The translations under genes and the position numbers were made by a program. Shown one piece after another: positions 51,123-64,000 of a DNA stretch of 64,000 nucleotides. The number at the start of each line of letters is the position of its first letter. Positions within the stretch are counted from its first letter, which is position 1. Under the pieces are notes generated by a model, which saw nothing but the letters and a program-made list of their open reading frames with translations, was not told where the DNA came from and ran no database searches. Source of the stretch: Stercorarius parasiticus. Taxonomy: Eukaryota > Chordata > Aves > Charadriiformes > Stercorariidae. Location of the stretch: the NCBI GenBank assembly GCA_013396915.1, contig VWZL01005191.1, forward strand, positions 558,001 through 622,000, given 5' to 3'.

Positions 51123-52779
51123 CCAGGAACTGTTCCCAAAAGTACTTCTGATTTTATTATCCTGCATGGAGGGAGATGAATCCAGTAGCAAGCATCTGGA
51201 CTTGTCAGTGCCTGTAATCCTTAGTGGTGTAAAATAGTCCTGGACATATTTAATTTATTAATATGATTTTAAATCCATAAATGCAATTCCATTTAAAAAA
51301 AAATCATAATTTTGACATTCTTTATAAACACTTTTGATGTAAAAAGTTGCTAATACTGTCAGGATGCTATTAGTTGACATTTCACCTTGGGTGTAGGCAA
51401 TTGTGCTGGCAGTTTCACACCTGAGAATAGCGTCTCAAGAGCCATGTGTGATAAGCTCCTGCTTTATTTCTTTTCTTAAAAGTTGAAATATTTGAAAATA
51501 TGTTCCCATATTGGCCAGGAGTGAAAAAAAGAAACAGATTTTTCCTTGATCACTTTTATTTACTCAAAGATAAAATTGAGGGAATTTATGAAATATTGTT
51601 TCAGAAATAATTAATGCCCAAACCTTGTAAAATAGACTGATAGCTAACCCAAATAGAATATGGCAAGCAATCCTTACGTGGCTTCACAGCTTGTTCATTG
51701 ATGGATGTGTTTTTAATGAGTTTGTACCAAAGGATAAGATTTCACTAGAGTAAATTGAAGATTAGAGTGAGGCCTGATGAAGGCTAGTTTGTCTTAAATA
51801 ATTCAGCAGACACTTAAAATGATCAATTCCATATTCAGCTGATGGTTTCACCTGTATGTCCTCATTGAGGATAACTCAGAATGTATTAATGTTTTTCACT
51901 GTTGTCTGGAAAATGTCACAGTATCACTATATCTGCAGAGGTGTGCTCTGCCATGCCTAATACTTGATGCTTGGGCACAGACATACCTAGAGGCACTTCT
52001 GTTTTTTTAAAATCCTGAAGTGGTGAGGTGCACCTGTGCTGTGAGATGTTTTGATTGTATTAATTTCTGTCTGTAAACCTTACCTTCTTCTGTTGTCTTT
52101 TAGAAGTCATGTGTATCTGCTGCTTTGCCTTGTGTTCTCTACCAGTAATTCCAGCCTTTCCAGGAGTGTTGCCAAATATTAACTTTCTATTATATGCCAT
52201 ATGTGACAATTAAAAAATCTTTATGACAAATTGCAATAAAGTTGTTTAGAGGGAGAACGTCCTTAGCTCCTGTAACATTGATGTCTTCCAAACTTTGAAA
52301 CTGGTTAGGGTGGAGAACCAGGCACCAGAAATATCTTCTGAAAGTGGCCATCTGCGCTGAGCTGAGTGTTTGCAATTGCTATTGGAATGGATTGCATTAT
52401 GTTACTTCTTCTGTATCACTGAAAGATTGTGATGCTGAATCATAGAGGAATGTTCCTGTAAAAGATACAGTACCAGCAGGTCTGACTCTTATCACTGCTC
52501 AGTTCCAGTAGAACTATTTTGGGTAGCTAATCTAAAGAGTAGATTTAAAAAATTTGTTGTATTGTTAATTCAGATGGCTGGAAGTGGTTGGCTGTTGTTT
52601 CTTCTAGCACACACATAGGCTATCTCTTTCAGTTTTCTCCTTGGCAGATATCCCTACAGCTTCAGATCAATCAGGTTGTTTGTCTGGAGCGTCCTTATTT
52701 TTTGCCTCCAGCCATTCACTTTGCAAATTCCTCTAAATGTCTTAAGAGCCTGTCCTGAATCTGATTTGATGCTTTTTCT

Positions 52780-54240
52780 TCATGAGAAATGTAAGCAATC
52801 CTCTAATGTTCATATTGCGATTTGGACATTTTAAGAAAAACACTTCTGCTTTGAGTAAGGATCACGATCACTACATGATCCTGCCATTTTGACTCTCTGC
52901 AAATTCAAGGGTTTCTTGGAATTTAGCCACCTAGCTTGAGCGAGACATCCAAATGACTGGCTAATGTAGGGCAGTTGTGCTGAAAGAATCCTGAGGCTAG
53001 TCAGTACCTCTTAGATCTGTGGAGCTTGAAATTACTATGTGGATATTTCACCTCTTACAGCTTCAGACTTTAGAGCTCAACAGAGCTCCTATGGAGCCCA
53101 AGTGCTTTAGGATTTACTTTCCCTGTGATCATTTTGTAGAACTGGGGAACTTTCTCCAGGATAAGCAAGCTGTCTTCCATAGCATTCACTTATGTGACAC
53201 TTCATGTCAGACTGTTTTTGCCTCAGATTATCTGTGGCTCCAAACACACTGAATAACCATATTAAAATTCCACAGTCATTACTGAATTCTCTATTGATAG
53301 GACTACAGAAGATCTACAGTGGAATGCTTTTTTTCTTACCAGTACCATCATCATCATAGACGCATACCTTCCTGCTTAGGAAATTAACTTCGACAACTTG
53401 TTGGGTCAACAGAGAAGACTGTACTAAATATGAACATGCTAGACATCTGAGCTTTTTTGAAACGAATCATGTCTGTCACATCAAAGACATCACAATCAGC
53501 TGTTATTGTGGTCTGTTGCCACTGTGTATTGCTTAAACAATTACATAGCATCAATATCCACTTTTATGTTGGAGTTATTGTGGTGGTTCAACCTGATGGA
53601 AAGTATTAAGCCTGCTATCGTGGTTTTCAGACGTTTCCATCCAGACCTTGATCATCTCTCTGTACCTTCGTGGCCTGTATGCTGTGACACTCAAAGTAAT
53701 ATAGTAGACCTTTCATTAGGAGGTGGATTCCTGGTAGTTGCCAGACAGAAGATAAGGTATTTATTTTAGAGCTAAGCTGATCACGTTTTTCCATCTGGAA
53801 TACAGCTAGATGTGTTTTACTTTTAGAAACTTTGCTCCATTTTGTTTGATATTATGTTATTCTATTTCAAATTTCTCAATGACTTCTGGTATAAATTTAT
53901 TTTTGCTATCTGGCTGAATTAGAGTTTTTACAGATGATTTTTACCTATATTAAACTCTTGACTTGATTTCCCAGGAGGAAAGCTTTTTGGTCTAGTGGCA
54001 TCTGCTCCATATGTACCTTTTAATGAAAATAGCTTTCCTGACATCTGTTAGATCTGCTAAAAACAGAAGAATTTGGGAAATTCAGGCCCTCCCACTCCTG
54101 GATGCTTCCTTTTTAGGAAAATACCATAGTCTAAACTCAACTTGGAGAAACAAATGCTGTCTCTGCATTCCATTCTGATCAAGATGTCAGTAAATCTAAT
54201 TGTATTTTTTGGGTAAGACAAAAAAATCACCGCTTTCTTT
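52780..54240 (+). mobile_element. Decayed DIRS-like tyrosine-recombinase retrotransposon
   Basis: Heavily mutated, frame-broken remnant whose short translated blocks follow the DIRS order. Reverse transcriptase blocks are DHDHYMILPF-stop-LS (52860-52898), in place of the DH-QY-LPFGLS motif, and HPNDWLM (52946-52966), in place of the YLDDWL catalytic box. LELNRAP then RIYFPCD (53109-53129) follow. The RNase H connection block is LLWW (53575-53586) followed by FRRFHPDL. Tyrosine recombinase blocks are MKIAFLTSV (54023-54049) and RRIWEIQAL (54065-54091), resembling the first catalytic-Arg box RR-EIQAL. Recombinase and RNase H segments sit closer together than in full elements, so internal deletion is inferred. 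No inverted terminal repeats were found and the boundaries are approximate. Alignment is by eye from family knowledge. Confidence 0.6.
53019..53252 (+). pseudogene. DIRS-like reverse transcriptase remnant
   Basis: An open stretch of 77 codons in the DIRS-like relic. It begins at a GTG (VELEITMW), not a true start. The order LGLEI-like, LLQLQTLELNRAP, then RIYFPCDHFVEL parallels the segment downstream of the polymerase DD box in DIRS reverse transcriptases (typically LGL-IN-EKS-L-PSQ-IEFIGA then a short strand). No catalytic residues are present. It is nonfunctional by the surrounding stops and frame shifts. Confidence 0.5.
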
Positions 54241-54370
54241 TCATAGTAGAACATACCTATCTGTGAATTTCAGCATGATGACTGTAAAGTCAGCTTATTT
54301 TGACAGCTGTGTTGTAGCTCCCATTGGCAATTTGGATGTATTTAATAAGGCAGGTGACTTCTGGAGTATT

Positions 54371-54396
54371 CAAAAGGAATGCCTCCATTCCTTTTG
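54371..54396. repeat. Perfect 11-bp inverted repeat with 4-nt loop
   Basis: CAAAAGGAATG at 54371-54381 is exactly complementary to CATTCCTTTTG at 54386-54396, with CCTC between. It lies just downstream of the DIRS-like relic. Confidence 0.9.
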
Positions 54397-56870
54397 TGTA
54401 CTGGCCTTGTTGGTCCACCTGTGTTAAACATAATGCCATCAAAAACAGTACCGGGGATTTTCTGCACTGTCCATCAGTGCACTGTTATCCACAAGACAAG
54501 AGAAGGCTACCTGTGTGCAGCTAGGAGGTAATTGATAGGTCTTGTTCCTGTGTCGCTTACAGTACATTCCCTCCTCCTTTGTCCTGAATATCCTTTAGGA
54601 AAATCTTGGATTTGCAAGAAATCGAGTCAGTGGTGCAAATTCAAGCTGTTTATAATTCTAGCTGGAAAAACAGAGTAGCAGGACATGCCCTCTGTCAGTG
54701 GTAGTAAAGCTGAAAAGTCATCAGTTCAATTGTTTGCAGGTACACATATCCACATTGTAAGTATAACGACTTTCTGATTTCTCTTAAGTGATTTTAATTT
54801 TGAGTTGGCAGTTCTTGACTTTATCATTTATTTGGGAAAAAGAGCATGTCAAAGGTAAAGAAAGATGTACTATTTCCACATAGCCATAAAAACATCTCAA
54901 TAAAAATACTGTTCCGTTATAGTGGATTGATTTCCCATACACTGAAATAATGTTTGGTCTTTCCAGAATGCTGGTGGTCTTCAGTAAGATTTGACCATGT
55001 TGACCTTGAACAAGGTCTTTTTTTTTTTTCTTCTTTTAACATGATAAAAGGTCTGTTTAGGTATCAGTTCTTCCTTACTGGAATTTTTTTTTCTGCTTTT
55101 CAAGTGCCTGAGTCTAAAGATGGGTGTTAGGAATTCACACTTTTTACTTGTAAAAAGTAGCATTCACTGATGCTGCAGTGATGAAAACCATACATTGTCC
55201 ACAGGGGATGCCCTTCCAGTTTACTCTTTTAATCATCTTGTCTGTAGCTGATACTTTACTTTTTGGATGGGAACACTTTGAGGTGGTGTGACAGCTTCGT
55301 CACTGTTGATCCGTTAAAGAAGGTATATTGTGAAACTGGAACCCTTGCAGTGTTTTTCTCTACAAGCTTGTGGTAAGAACGAAACAATTTCAGTGATCAA
55401 AATGTAATGTCAGTGTAACTTCTGAGACATGTTCCTTTACGTGACATCAACAAAGCAGACAGTGAAAAGTGCACATTTACTAGATGGCACACTCTTGCAG
55501 GTGCCTTCTGGTTTATGCTGTATTTGAGAGAAAAACTGCTCTCTTCTGTTGGGTGAAGGGCTGTGAGAGCTACTGGTGAATAGCTCAACTCTGTTGTCAG
55601 TTCCCATTTGGACTTGCACATAGTGAGAATATGCTTATGAACCATTACTTGAAAAATAGAGCTCATTACCCATACACTGAGTTCGCTGTGACACGTGTAG
55701 TTCACTCACTATTTAGCTTTCTAATTCAACTTCCCTTTTTAATTATTCGGATTGTCTTTTCAGGATTCCACTATAAGGACATAAGTAGATTTATGTACTT
55801 ACATGCTGTATATAAAAAAGTGTAGAGCATGAACATAACTCTCTCAACACTGCAAGACTTAAATTCCGAGCATCTCTTTTGATAAGGTGTATGGATTTTA
55901 CAGTTTGAATGTTTTGTAGGCTACATGTCACAAAGAAAGCCACGTATTGGTAAGGGGCCTCTCCATCTCCTTCCTTCTCCATTATTGACTTAGCAAATAG
56001 ATAAACAGATAGTGCCAGCAACATGTGTTGTACATGAACTATGTATTTCAGAGTGTTTAAAAATATAATAAAAAACCCCAAAACAGTGGCATTTCTGCTG
56101 CATTTCTGGCATGTACTTCTGATTTTTTAGATTACATATTTCTGCATCCATCCTTTAAGACTTATGTACAGAACTTCATAATTTGTTGTATTTCAACTGG
56201 TTCTCATGAAAACTTTGCGTCTTTCATGCATATGTGCTTGCTTAGTTTGTGCAACAGATTTTTGTGATCTAAAGTACCTGATTATTTCAGTTTCAAGGAT
56301 CTGCCTGTCTGAGAAGCCCAGAGTCAATAAATGATGCACCTTCAGCTGGTTCTGTAGTATCTTGAGTTTGGTACCATTTAAAATCAATGCCACTTATGCT
56401 TTATTTGGTTAATTCCCATGGTTTGATGTTAATTTGATTGTCTCTGTTGCACACTGAATAGAGACAAATATCAAAAATCTGGATAATTTCAATGGAGTTT
56501 TGTGGTTTTCTAGTTTAGTCTCAAAGTTTTCCTGAGTGGAGAAAAAAACTTAAAATTAAGAATATTCTTCTCAATAATTCTGAGAAGTAATAGTACTTTC
56601 ATAAATCTAGTAAGTGAATTTTTTTTGAGGAAAAGGAGTTCATACTGATTCTTCCTGATGGAGCTGGGAGAATGACTTTGTGAATTTGCCTCCGTGCAGT
56701 GTCTTAATATTCTTTTAGGTATTTATTCCTAAATTGAGTGTAAAGTTGTAAGAGTACTATGTTCATCTTAGGGGGGATTTAAGTATTTCCATTTCTATTT
56801 CACTGTGAAATGCCCTATTTAAATTCAGGTCCGGTTATCCTTGCTTACTTAAGTAAGAATTTTACCACAT

Positions 56871-56945
56871 GCTATTTAGTGTACGATGAGTCCAGGATAT
56901 CTTCCTATTGCTATTTAGCGTATGATGAGTCCAAAATATCTGCCT
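56871..56945. repeat. Two-copy tandem duplication, period 39 bp
   Basis: GCTATTTAGTGTACGATGAG at 56871 and GCTATTTAGCGTATGATGAG at 56910. Both continue TCCA--ATATCT-CCT. About five mismatches over 36 bases make it an older duplication than the one at 21372. Confidence 0.92.
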
Positions 56946-58910
56946 ACAGTTGTACTGAGCTAACATTTAAACTATATACATTTTAGTGTTTTACTTCAGG
57001 ACCAGGCTGGAGGCAGTCTGTGGACTAAAGCTAAGTAGTGCAGTTGATTTTCAACCTAGTTTCACCTGAAAAACATCCTATTTGTATGCTCTACTCTGTG
57101 ATGCAAACCAAAGTGTGGTTATTGGAAAGGATTGCTTATTTTACTTTGGGATTTCTTATGTGAACTTAAATGCAAATGGTATGTTTACTTCAATGGGACA
57201 TCATCAGGTGGTTGCACTGCCAGGCAGGCATTGCAGAAGTGGCTTAGTAGCATAAAATGTTAACTCTACCTGATTTTATTTTCTATTGCTGTCACAGTAA
57301 AACCAATAAAATAGACTGTAAATTCCATCCTCTCCTACTTCTATATAAAACCCCTTTGGATTAGACAGCCTTCAGTATCAGTTTAAGATAACATGTTTGA
57401 CTTTACACTGAAATAGATGGACAGTGTCACCATTATCCTTTTCACTGAGTCTATTGTGGGATAATCAGCACCAAACGACTTGTGAACATTGCACTGTCAG
57501 AGCTATTTTTGCATTGATAAGACTAGACATGGGTTGAGAAATATTCCGTAAAACCTTAGGTATCACTGTGGTTTGGAGGGAGATACTTCCATTTTAAGGT
57601 AAACTTTTAAGGCCACCATCTGAAACCTGTTACTTTGTAGGAGAAGTGCCGTTATTATTGCTTCTTTTCTTGCACTGAGAAGTATTGATAGCTGGAAACC
57701 ATAATGTACATTTTTTTATTTGAAAAAACAAAACAAAACCTAGTTTAGGATTTCAGGAATTGTCAAGGCAATATTGGCTTGAACCTTGCCTTGAGAAGGC
57801 AAAACACAAGTATGGGGAAGAAGGTCTTACAGAGTTCATCAAATTGATCAGAAAACAGGGATGGGGAAAAATGAGGGAAGAAGCTCATGGAAGAATTTGA
57901 GACTAGTGTTTCTCACGTGCAAACAGAACCACAGAGCAGGGAGGAAAACAACATGATTTCTTCTGTGGAAGAGGGGAAAAAGCAAAGAACATATAATGCT
58001 TGATAGGGAGAAGAGGAGCAAGATTGGAAGAAGGCAAGCTTCTGGGATTGTATGTGATGCCAAACCTAAAAAATATTTGAAGATTTCCATGTTAGAGTTG
58101 GTAGGATGGGTATTACATTGGAAACTCGGGAGGTGGAGACCTTTCGTTTATTGAACGCATTCAGTGTTCCTTGATGTAAAGAAGCAATAAAATTTGAAGT
58201 CTTGTTGTTTGGGTATAGTAAATAACGTGCAAAGTATCTCTGGGGTGGGAATTTGGTGACCTAAGTTATATGCGAAGATTGAAACTTCTGTTGCAAATCC
58301 CTGACCAGTAAATGGTAGAAAAAGCGAAGTCTTTTGCATGTGATCTACAGAAGCTGCTGTTTTCCTGGGAGTGTTCTGCTTTACCTAATTAACTGTATAA
58401 GGTGCAGTAGGATAGTGGGGTTAGAATACTAGTGTATATTAACTTACGCTATATTAAGTGTTTCATAGCTGATATTTTTCAAAACTGTTGTTTTCCTGCA
58501 AGTTTATAGTAAGCTGTTATTGAAATCAGCTTTTAAATATTTGCAACAGAAAATGAGATTTGCCTTGTTTTGGTACATCCGGAGTTATACAAAATTTGTG
58601 AACTACTTTTATTACTTTGCAAGTACTGGGTCATAAACTTGGATTAGTTTTATAGGATTTGGTATATGAGTTGACAGATGTGATATATGATGACACTTTA
58701 TCTTTTATTGCTTACACATACTAGTTATTGGGAAAGGATGGGGGCAGTTTGTATTAACCACAAGATGGGATTTCAGTTGCTTACCCAAGTGTCTCTCATT
58801 CATTCGCTCATTTCCTATCAGTTATAGCAGATATATTGCTTCTTAAGCCTGTCACACCAATAAATCATTACAGATTGTATGCATTTGTACAGTGCCAAAG
58901 TGTAGCATGA

Positions 58911-59330
<420 letters not shown>

Positions 59331-60369
59331 TGATGGTTTGAACAATACAGCTAATCTGCGTACAAACATCTCGACATTGGCTTGCATTTAAACTTTGAGA
59401 AGATTCCATATTGAGGGAATAATAAAAAAACCCCACAAACTAAATAATGTTATGAAGGACCGTATCATTGTGATCATAGTAGCGTTGCAATCTTACATGT
59501 CTGAGCACTTTGAAGACTGTCACATTTTAATCTGTTTTAATACAGTTGTTTTCTCTTTTACATAAATTGTCTCCTTATCTGATTTTCTTTTGTTGTTGCT
59601 CAGTTTCATCAGTTCCCTGTTTCTTCTAATTTTCCTGAATTTTCACTTTTTCAACTTTTATATAAGCTATATACAAGAAGATATCGATACCTTCCTGATT
59701 GTTAATTTATAATCAGTTGTAATCCTAATTGCCTTCCCCTTATTTAGTGGTTTTTGTTTGTTTGTTTTTTCTGTGCCCTCTGGGAGGCCACTGCAAAATC
59801 TGCACAGAGTGCACGTGTATGTAATAGTCCTTATGATAAAGAAATTATTTGGAAGTTTGTACGTACTCCTTGTCTTCGCTCAGCTTCTTTTTACGCAATG
59901 GAGACAATACAGTATGTTAACTTCTATATTCTTTAAAATAATCACCCTGATTCTGCTGTGTTTCAGAATAATTCTTTAAGTGTAGTTCTCAAGTGTTGAA
60001 CGCGATACCTATAACTTAAATATTCATAGAGAATAAGTTATATACCTTCCCTAGTCTAAAGTAAACGCTTAAGCATGCATCAGCCACCTAGAAGAATGCA
60101 GCGCAGATGAAGTTGAGGGAAATGTGCAGTTTGCTGGGAAATATGTTCAGAAGGAAGATACTAAAGGTTCTCTCCAATTGGGTGGATTTACTTCTTAGGT
60201 GTGAGTAGGTGTGTCCTGGGTCTGGTTATATTCTCTGTATTTTTAACGCACAAGGCAACAAAAAAAGAAATACACTTATGAAAACAACATGAAGGTAATT
60301 GTTACAGACACTTTGCAGAGCAGGATTAAAATTCCAAAATTATATTGGAGAAATAACTTAACGATCTAG

Positions 60370-61050
60370 AAGATTAAAATTTTGAAGACTACCATAGAGT
60401 ACTACACATAGGAAAGCGAACGAATGTTGTGCAGATAATGAAAGTAAGGAGCGAATGGCTATGCAGAATTCCAGAAAATGGGCTTTAAGCCCTGGGTAAC
60501 TCTACAGTGCTCTGGCATTAAATGCGTATCGTAATCTAGGATCTCATAGTTACTTCAGTTTGCACACTTGCAGGTTATTTAGCTTTACAGGTGATTACAA
60601 CATTCTATTGGAGAGGAAAAAAAGTGTCTTTCATTGGACCGTCTATGTACTATAAAGATGGTAATTACTGCTTACTTGGTGGTGATAAAGTCTTAAGTCT
60701 TGTCTGAATTACTGCGGAAAATATATGGACTGAATAGTGAGAATCCAGATGATAGTAAAATGTAATACTTCTAAACTGAGAAAAAAGCATTTGGGTGTAT
60801 TCAGTTTGGAAATGATAGGACAGGAACATGAGGAGGACATAACAATGTCCTTCTGTTATTAATTTATGATAAAGAAGGCATTTGAACATTTGTTTTCTAT
60901 GTAGCTAAAGTAGGAGATGGGATTATTTGGCTTTGCTGGTAACAAAAGAAGTTTGCTTAAAAGTTAAAGTTTTTTAACTGCAAAGATAGTTAGGAACTTG
61001 GTAGTGCAGAAGACTGTGGAAAGCTTTTAAAATCCAGGTATAGTAATAAT
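60370..61050 (+). mobile_element. Probable ancient CR1-like LINE, ORF2 C-terminal region, + strand
   Basis: Blocks resemble the C-terminal part of CR1-type ORF2 in order. GTACTACACATAGGAAAGCG is at about 60400. GGGTGTATTCAGTTTGGAAA at 60795, then GAGGAGGACATAACAATGTC, are like GLFSLEMRRLRGDIITV. TTGAACATTTGTTTTCTATG, then AGTTAGGAACTTGGTAGTGC and AAAGCTTTTAAAATCCAGG follow. The copy has many indels and no frame. It was recognised by eye, so identity to CR1 rather than a related L2/L3 clade is uncertain. Confidence 0.5.
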
Positions 61051-61150
61051 TTACAAAGCGTTGACGTGAGGCCAAATTAAGAGCTAACATAAATAATATT
61101 TTGAATAGAATATTTTAGTTAACTAGTTGGGAAGTGTGTGCATGTTTCTT

Positions 61151-61235
61151 AGAATCACGGAACAATTCGGGGGGAAGGGAAGTCAGTAAGCATCTAGTCC
61201 AACCCTATGCTCAAGAGAGATGCTGATCACTGCCA
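61151..61235 (-). mobile_element. CR1 LINE short 3' fragment, - strand
   Basis: Read on +, AGAATCACGGAACAATTCGG is followed by GGAAGGGAAGTCAGTAAGCA and TCTAGTCCAACCCTATGCTC. It covers about 85 bases of the 3' UTR. Confidence 0.8.
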
Positions 61236-61600
61236 ATAGTCTGTAGGTGAAGTAGATACAAAGCTATAAGGACCAGAAAAGGTAATTTGCTCCCTATGAT
61301 CAAAATGCTTAGTTCAGTGTAATTTTGACATTGTATCATGTTATATGATTAGAAGTGGTGATACTGGTTTACTCCTTTCAGAAATTAATCGATTATGGAT
61401 AAACATTTATCATAGTACTCAATACATTACATTTATGTAAGAAATGTGCGAGTAAAAAACCCATGAAGTTCCAATGGCAAAGATTTCACATATATTTGAT
61501 TTGGCATCACTTGAAATTGTTAGCTTGTAAATACCAGACCACAGGGCTTAAAAACTTTTCTAGGGGGAAGATAATGCAACCTTAATGATTGTTGAATATG

Positions 61601-61685
61601 AGTGTATTGATGTCCCTGCCCATGGCAAGGAGGTTGTACTAGATGATTTTTAAAGGTACCTTCCAAGACAAACCATTCTGTGATT
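61601..61685 (+). mobile_element. CR1 LINE short 3' end, + strand
   Basis: GTCCCTGCCCATGGCAAGGA, GGTTGTACTAGATGATTTTT and AAAGGTACCTTCCAAGACAA are followed by ACCATTCTGTGATTGG. This is a CR1 3' UTR with one mutated terminal octamer. Confidence 0.85.
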
Positions 61686-64000
61686 GGGAAAGAAAGACCA
61701 AGTTACAGATTTTTCTGGGAGGCAGAGCAACTATGGCCACCTTAGAGAATGTCTGAAAAATTTCAGATCTCTGCCACTAGATATTCCAGGACAAGTGCGA
61801 CCTACAGTCACCTACTTATTCTTTTGAAGGTTGACAGGTTTTCAGAGAGAGAATCACTGGTAGTTTGCACTTACTATCTTTGTATCTATCTTTGTAGTGA
61901 ATTAATACTACCAGTATCATCTGAGAATGTTCTATTTTTTATATCATCCCAAATGCTGGAAAAGACCCAGGTATTCAGCACATCAGCCACAGTTTTCTTC
62001 CTTCATGATACATGGTGACATTCCAATGTATCAGCAGATTTGATGGATAATTGAGATCTGATTTCTATTATGATTTTTCTTGCTTCCTTCATTATTGGAC
62101 AGCTGGGTTTTAGAGGTAACTCTGGACTATCCAGTCCAATGTGTATCAGGGTGCTAGTCACCAATTCCTAATTCACCTCATCCAATTGTGGCCTCATTTA
62201 GGAAGTCCGTGAGTGCCAAGCCTTCACTGGTTATGAAATTGTGTCTTACACAGACAGATCACTTTGTCTGGAAACACAGAGGTAAAACTATGTATGTGCG
62301 ATTTTGGGGGTTTTCTTAACTATGTGTAGTGTGTTGGTTAATGCTTAATCTCCTCTGTTCTGAGAATAATGAGATGGTTCAACTATTACAAATATTAGTA
62401 TTAAAACAGTAAAAAACCCACCCAAACCAATATTCCTTCAAGGCCCCAAACTAGAGAGCTGTGAATTGCAGACTCCTTGGTGGCCTGCACTGCAGTTTTC
62501 AGGGGGGGATCTGAGAAATTAAGAAATTTGCAGTGACTTCTGTCCTCCAAATATGTTGGTTTCTGAAATATTTGTAGAATATACAATTTATCTGCTCTGC
62601 TTCATTGGTGCCCAACTATGCATAGGGAACTACGTGAAATATCCACTTTGCAGGCGACAATTCTCCCTGCATCATGCAGAATTAAACTGTTCTGCATCAG
62701 AGAACATGCATACACATTCTCAGAAGAGAGATATGATATTGGTATGCTAATACTCAATCGTTTGTTACGTATTGATAGATTAAAATTAAATGCATGGTTA
62801 TAACACTGGTTTATTTTTAAAACTAACTTTTGTTAACTCTATGTATTTTAAGCAGTGTCACATTGTAGAAATTTTGTGTGATGTTATTTCAATTATTGAG
62901 ACACTTCCCACTGACATTCCCAGTACAGTAGAAGTAACTTATAACACTGCATACAGTAATGACCATAAAATATATTTTTTTTGTTTTGATATATGTGTTC
63001 CATTTTCTGTTTATATTGAAAACTATGTCTCACATTACTATTAATCCACTCTTCTGAAGGACAACATACACATTCTGGAAGAGTATATCTGATTGTGTTT
63101 ATTAAGATAGTATCAGTTTGATATTTGAAAATAATCACTGATTTTTTACAATAAAGTATGAAATATTAACCTCAATGATAACCACCATCCAAAATTCTCC
63201 ATTTTAATTTATATACGGTATGAGAAAAGCAGACTATATACTCTAGTTTTTTAATCAGATCAATAAAACGCTCTTTAAGTGATCTCTGAGGATATTGGGA
63301 AGCACAAGAAGTGTGAAAAAATCTCTTTATAAGAAATTTGCAACCATGGGAAAACTGTGGTAATATATAAAAATAAATAAATGTTTGTGAATGTATATTT
63401 AAATTGGGATTGATCTTGCTCTCAGTTCCTTATTCAGAAGTAATCCCCATATAGCTCTGTGTCTGGTTTTGAACCCTTTTTGGAAAGGAAGGTAGTTTTT
63501 CCTTTCTGCCTTGTTGTTGTAGTTATTCTTATACCATTTAGCATTGCTGATCACTTGTATTTTTCATGGTAACCAAACTAAAGAACAGTCTTGAAACAAA
63601 CTAACATGAGTTTTCTACTTGTTTAATGCTAGTTTTATACTGTGCTGAAGATTTTTTTCCCCTGATGCTCAGATGTACAAGTCTGTGTGCAATTGTGGCA
63701 GCCCTTTAGTGTGTGCGCCTGCTTTGTATGTGCCTGTGTACATTTATAATTTTTCTGTTAAACTGTTTTGTGCAGAAATAGTTTTTAAGTAGTGAAGAAA
63801 CATTTTCATATGAGATGTCATTTTCTATTTCTAAAAATCTCTCCGCAATTTAAAAGACTATCTCGAATGGGAGACTACAAGAGGAATGTATAACTGAAAG
63901 TTTGCCAGTTGTCAATTGTTGATGTTTTTGCACAAGCAGCTGCAAGTTTTAAAATGGTCGGGCTTAAAATAATTTTATATGTATTGAGGGTTCAGAAAGA

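Noticed and set aside
54240..54620. Possible C-terminal part of the DIRS-like recombinase
   Set aside because: A weak FLGKTKKS match just before 54240 is not followed by any recognisable His-x-x-Arg or Tyr box, so the relic was not extended.

Overview
This window is vertebrate nuclear DNA, almost certainly from a bird. It is AT-rich, has no dense gene array, and contains four spliced exons with consensus splice sites. It also carries many CR1 LINE fragments whose 3' ends have the sauropsid/avian form: a GGTTGGAAGGGACCT core and terminal ATTCTATG octamers. The bird call is an inference from the CR1 subfamilies; the species cannot be named from this sequence.

The only gene I can support is a diaphanous-related formin on the + strand, best matched to DIAPH3 (mDia2). 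Four consecutive internal exons lie at 39942-40037, 40990-41084, 46950-47051 and 58947-59186. They join in frame and encode 177 consecutive residues of the amino-terminal to middle part of the FH2 actin-assembly domain. The rest of the gene lies outside the window. I found no exon in 1-39941, so that stretch is read as one long upstream intron. No further exon was found in 59187-64000.

The introns are mostly old transposon debris. (i) Younger avian-type CR1 pieces, mostly 5'-truncated, lie on both strands at about 2298, 8229, 15692, 28454, 34765, 38557, 41825, 43762, 49018, 61151 and 61601. (ii) Older, heavily mutated CR1 copies lie at about 3870-5220, 24710-25060, 31110-32050 and 60370-61050. 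Two of these end in a different 3' tail, near TTCTTA or TTCTTATG. (iii) A GC-richer segment at about 50540-51122 resembles a solo LTR of an endogenous retrovirus read on the - strand. (iv) The most unusual item is a decayed relic at about 52780-54240 (+). Its broken frames resemble the reverse transcriptase, RNase H and tyrosine recombinase of a DIRS-type retrotransposon, a class generally regarded as missing from birds.

Smaller structures are three local tandem duplications, a direct repeat at a CR1 edge, two strong short-loop hairpins, an imperfect palindrome of about 110 bp, and a C-rich tract (G-rich on the - strand) in the shortest DIAPH3 intron. I saw no new defence, metabolic or regulatory system. 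The DIRS fossil and the old CR1 lineage are the observations most worth checking.
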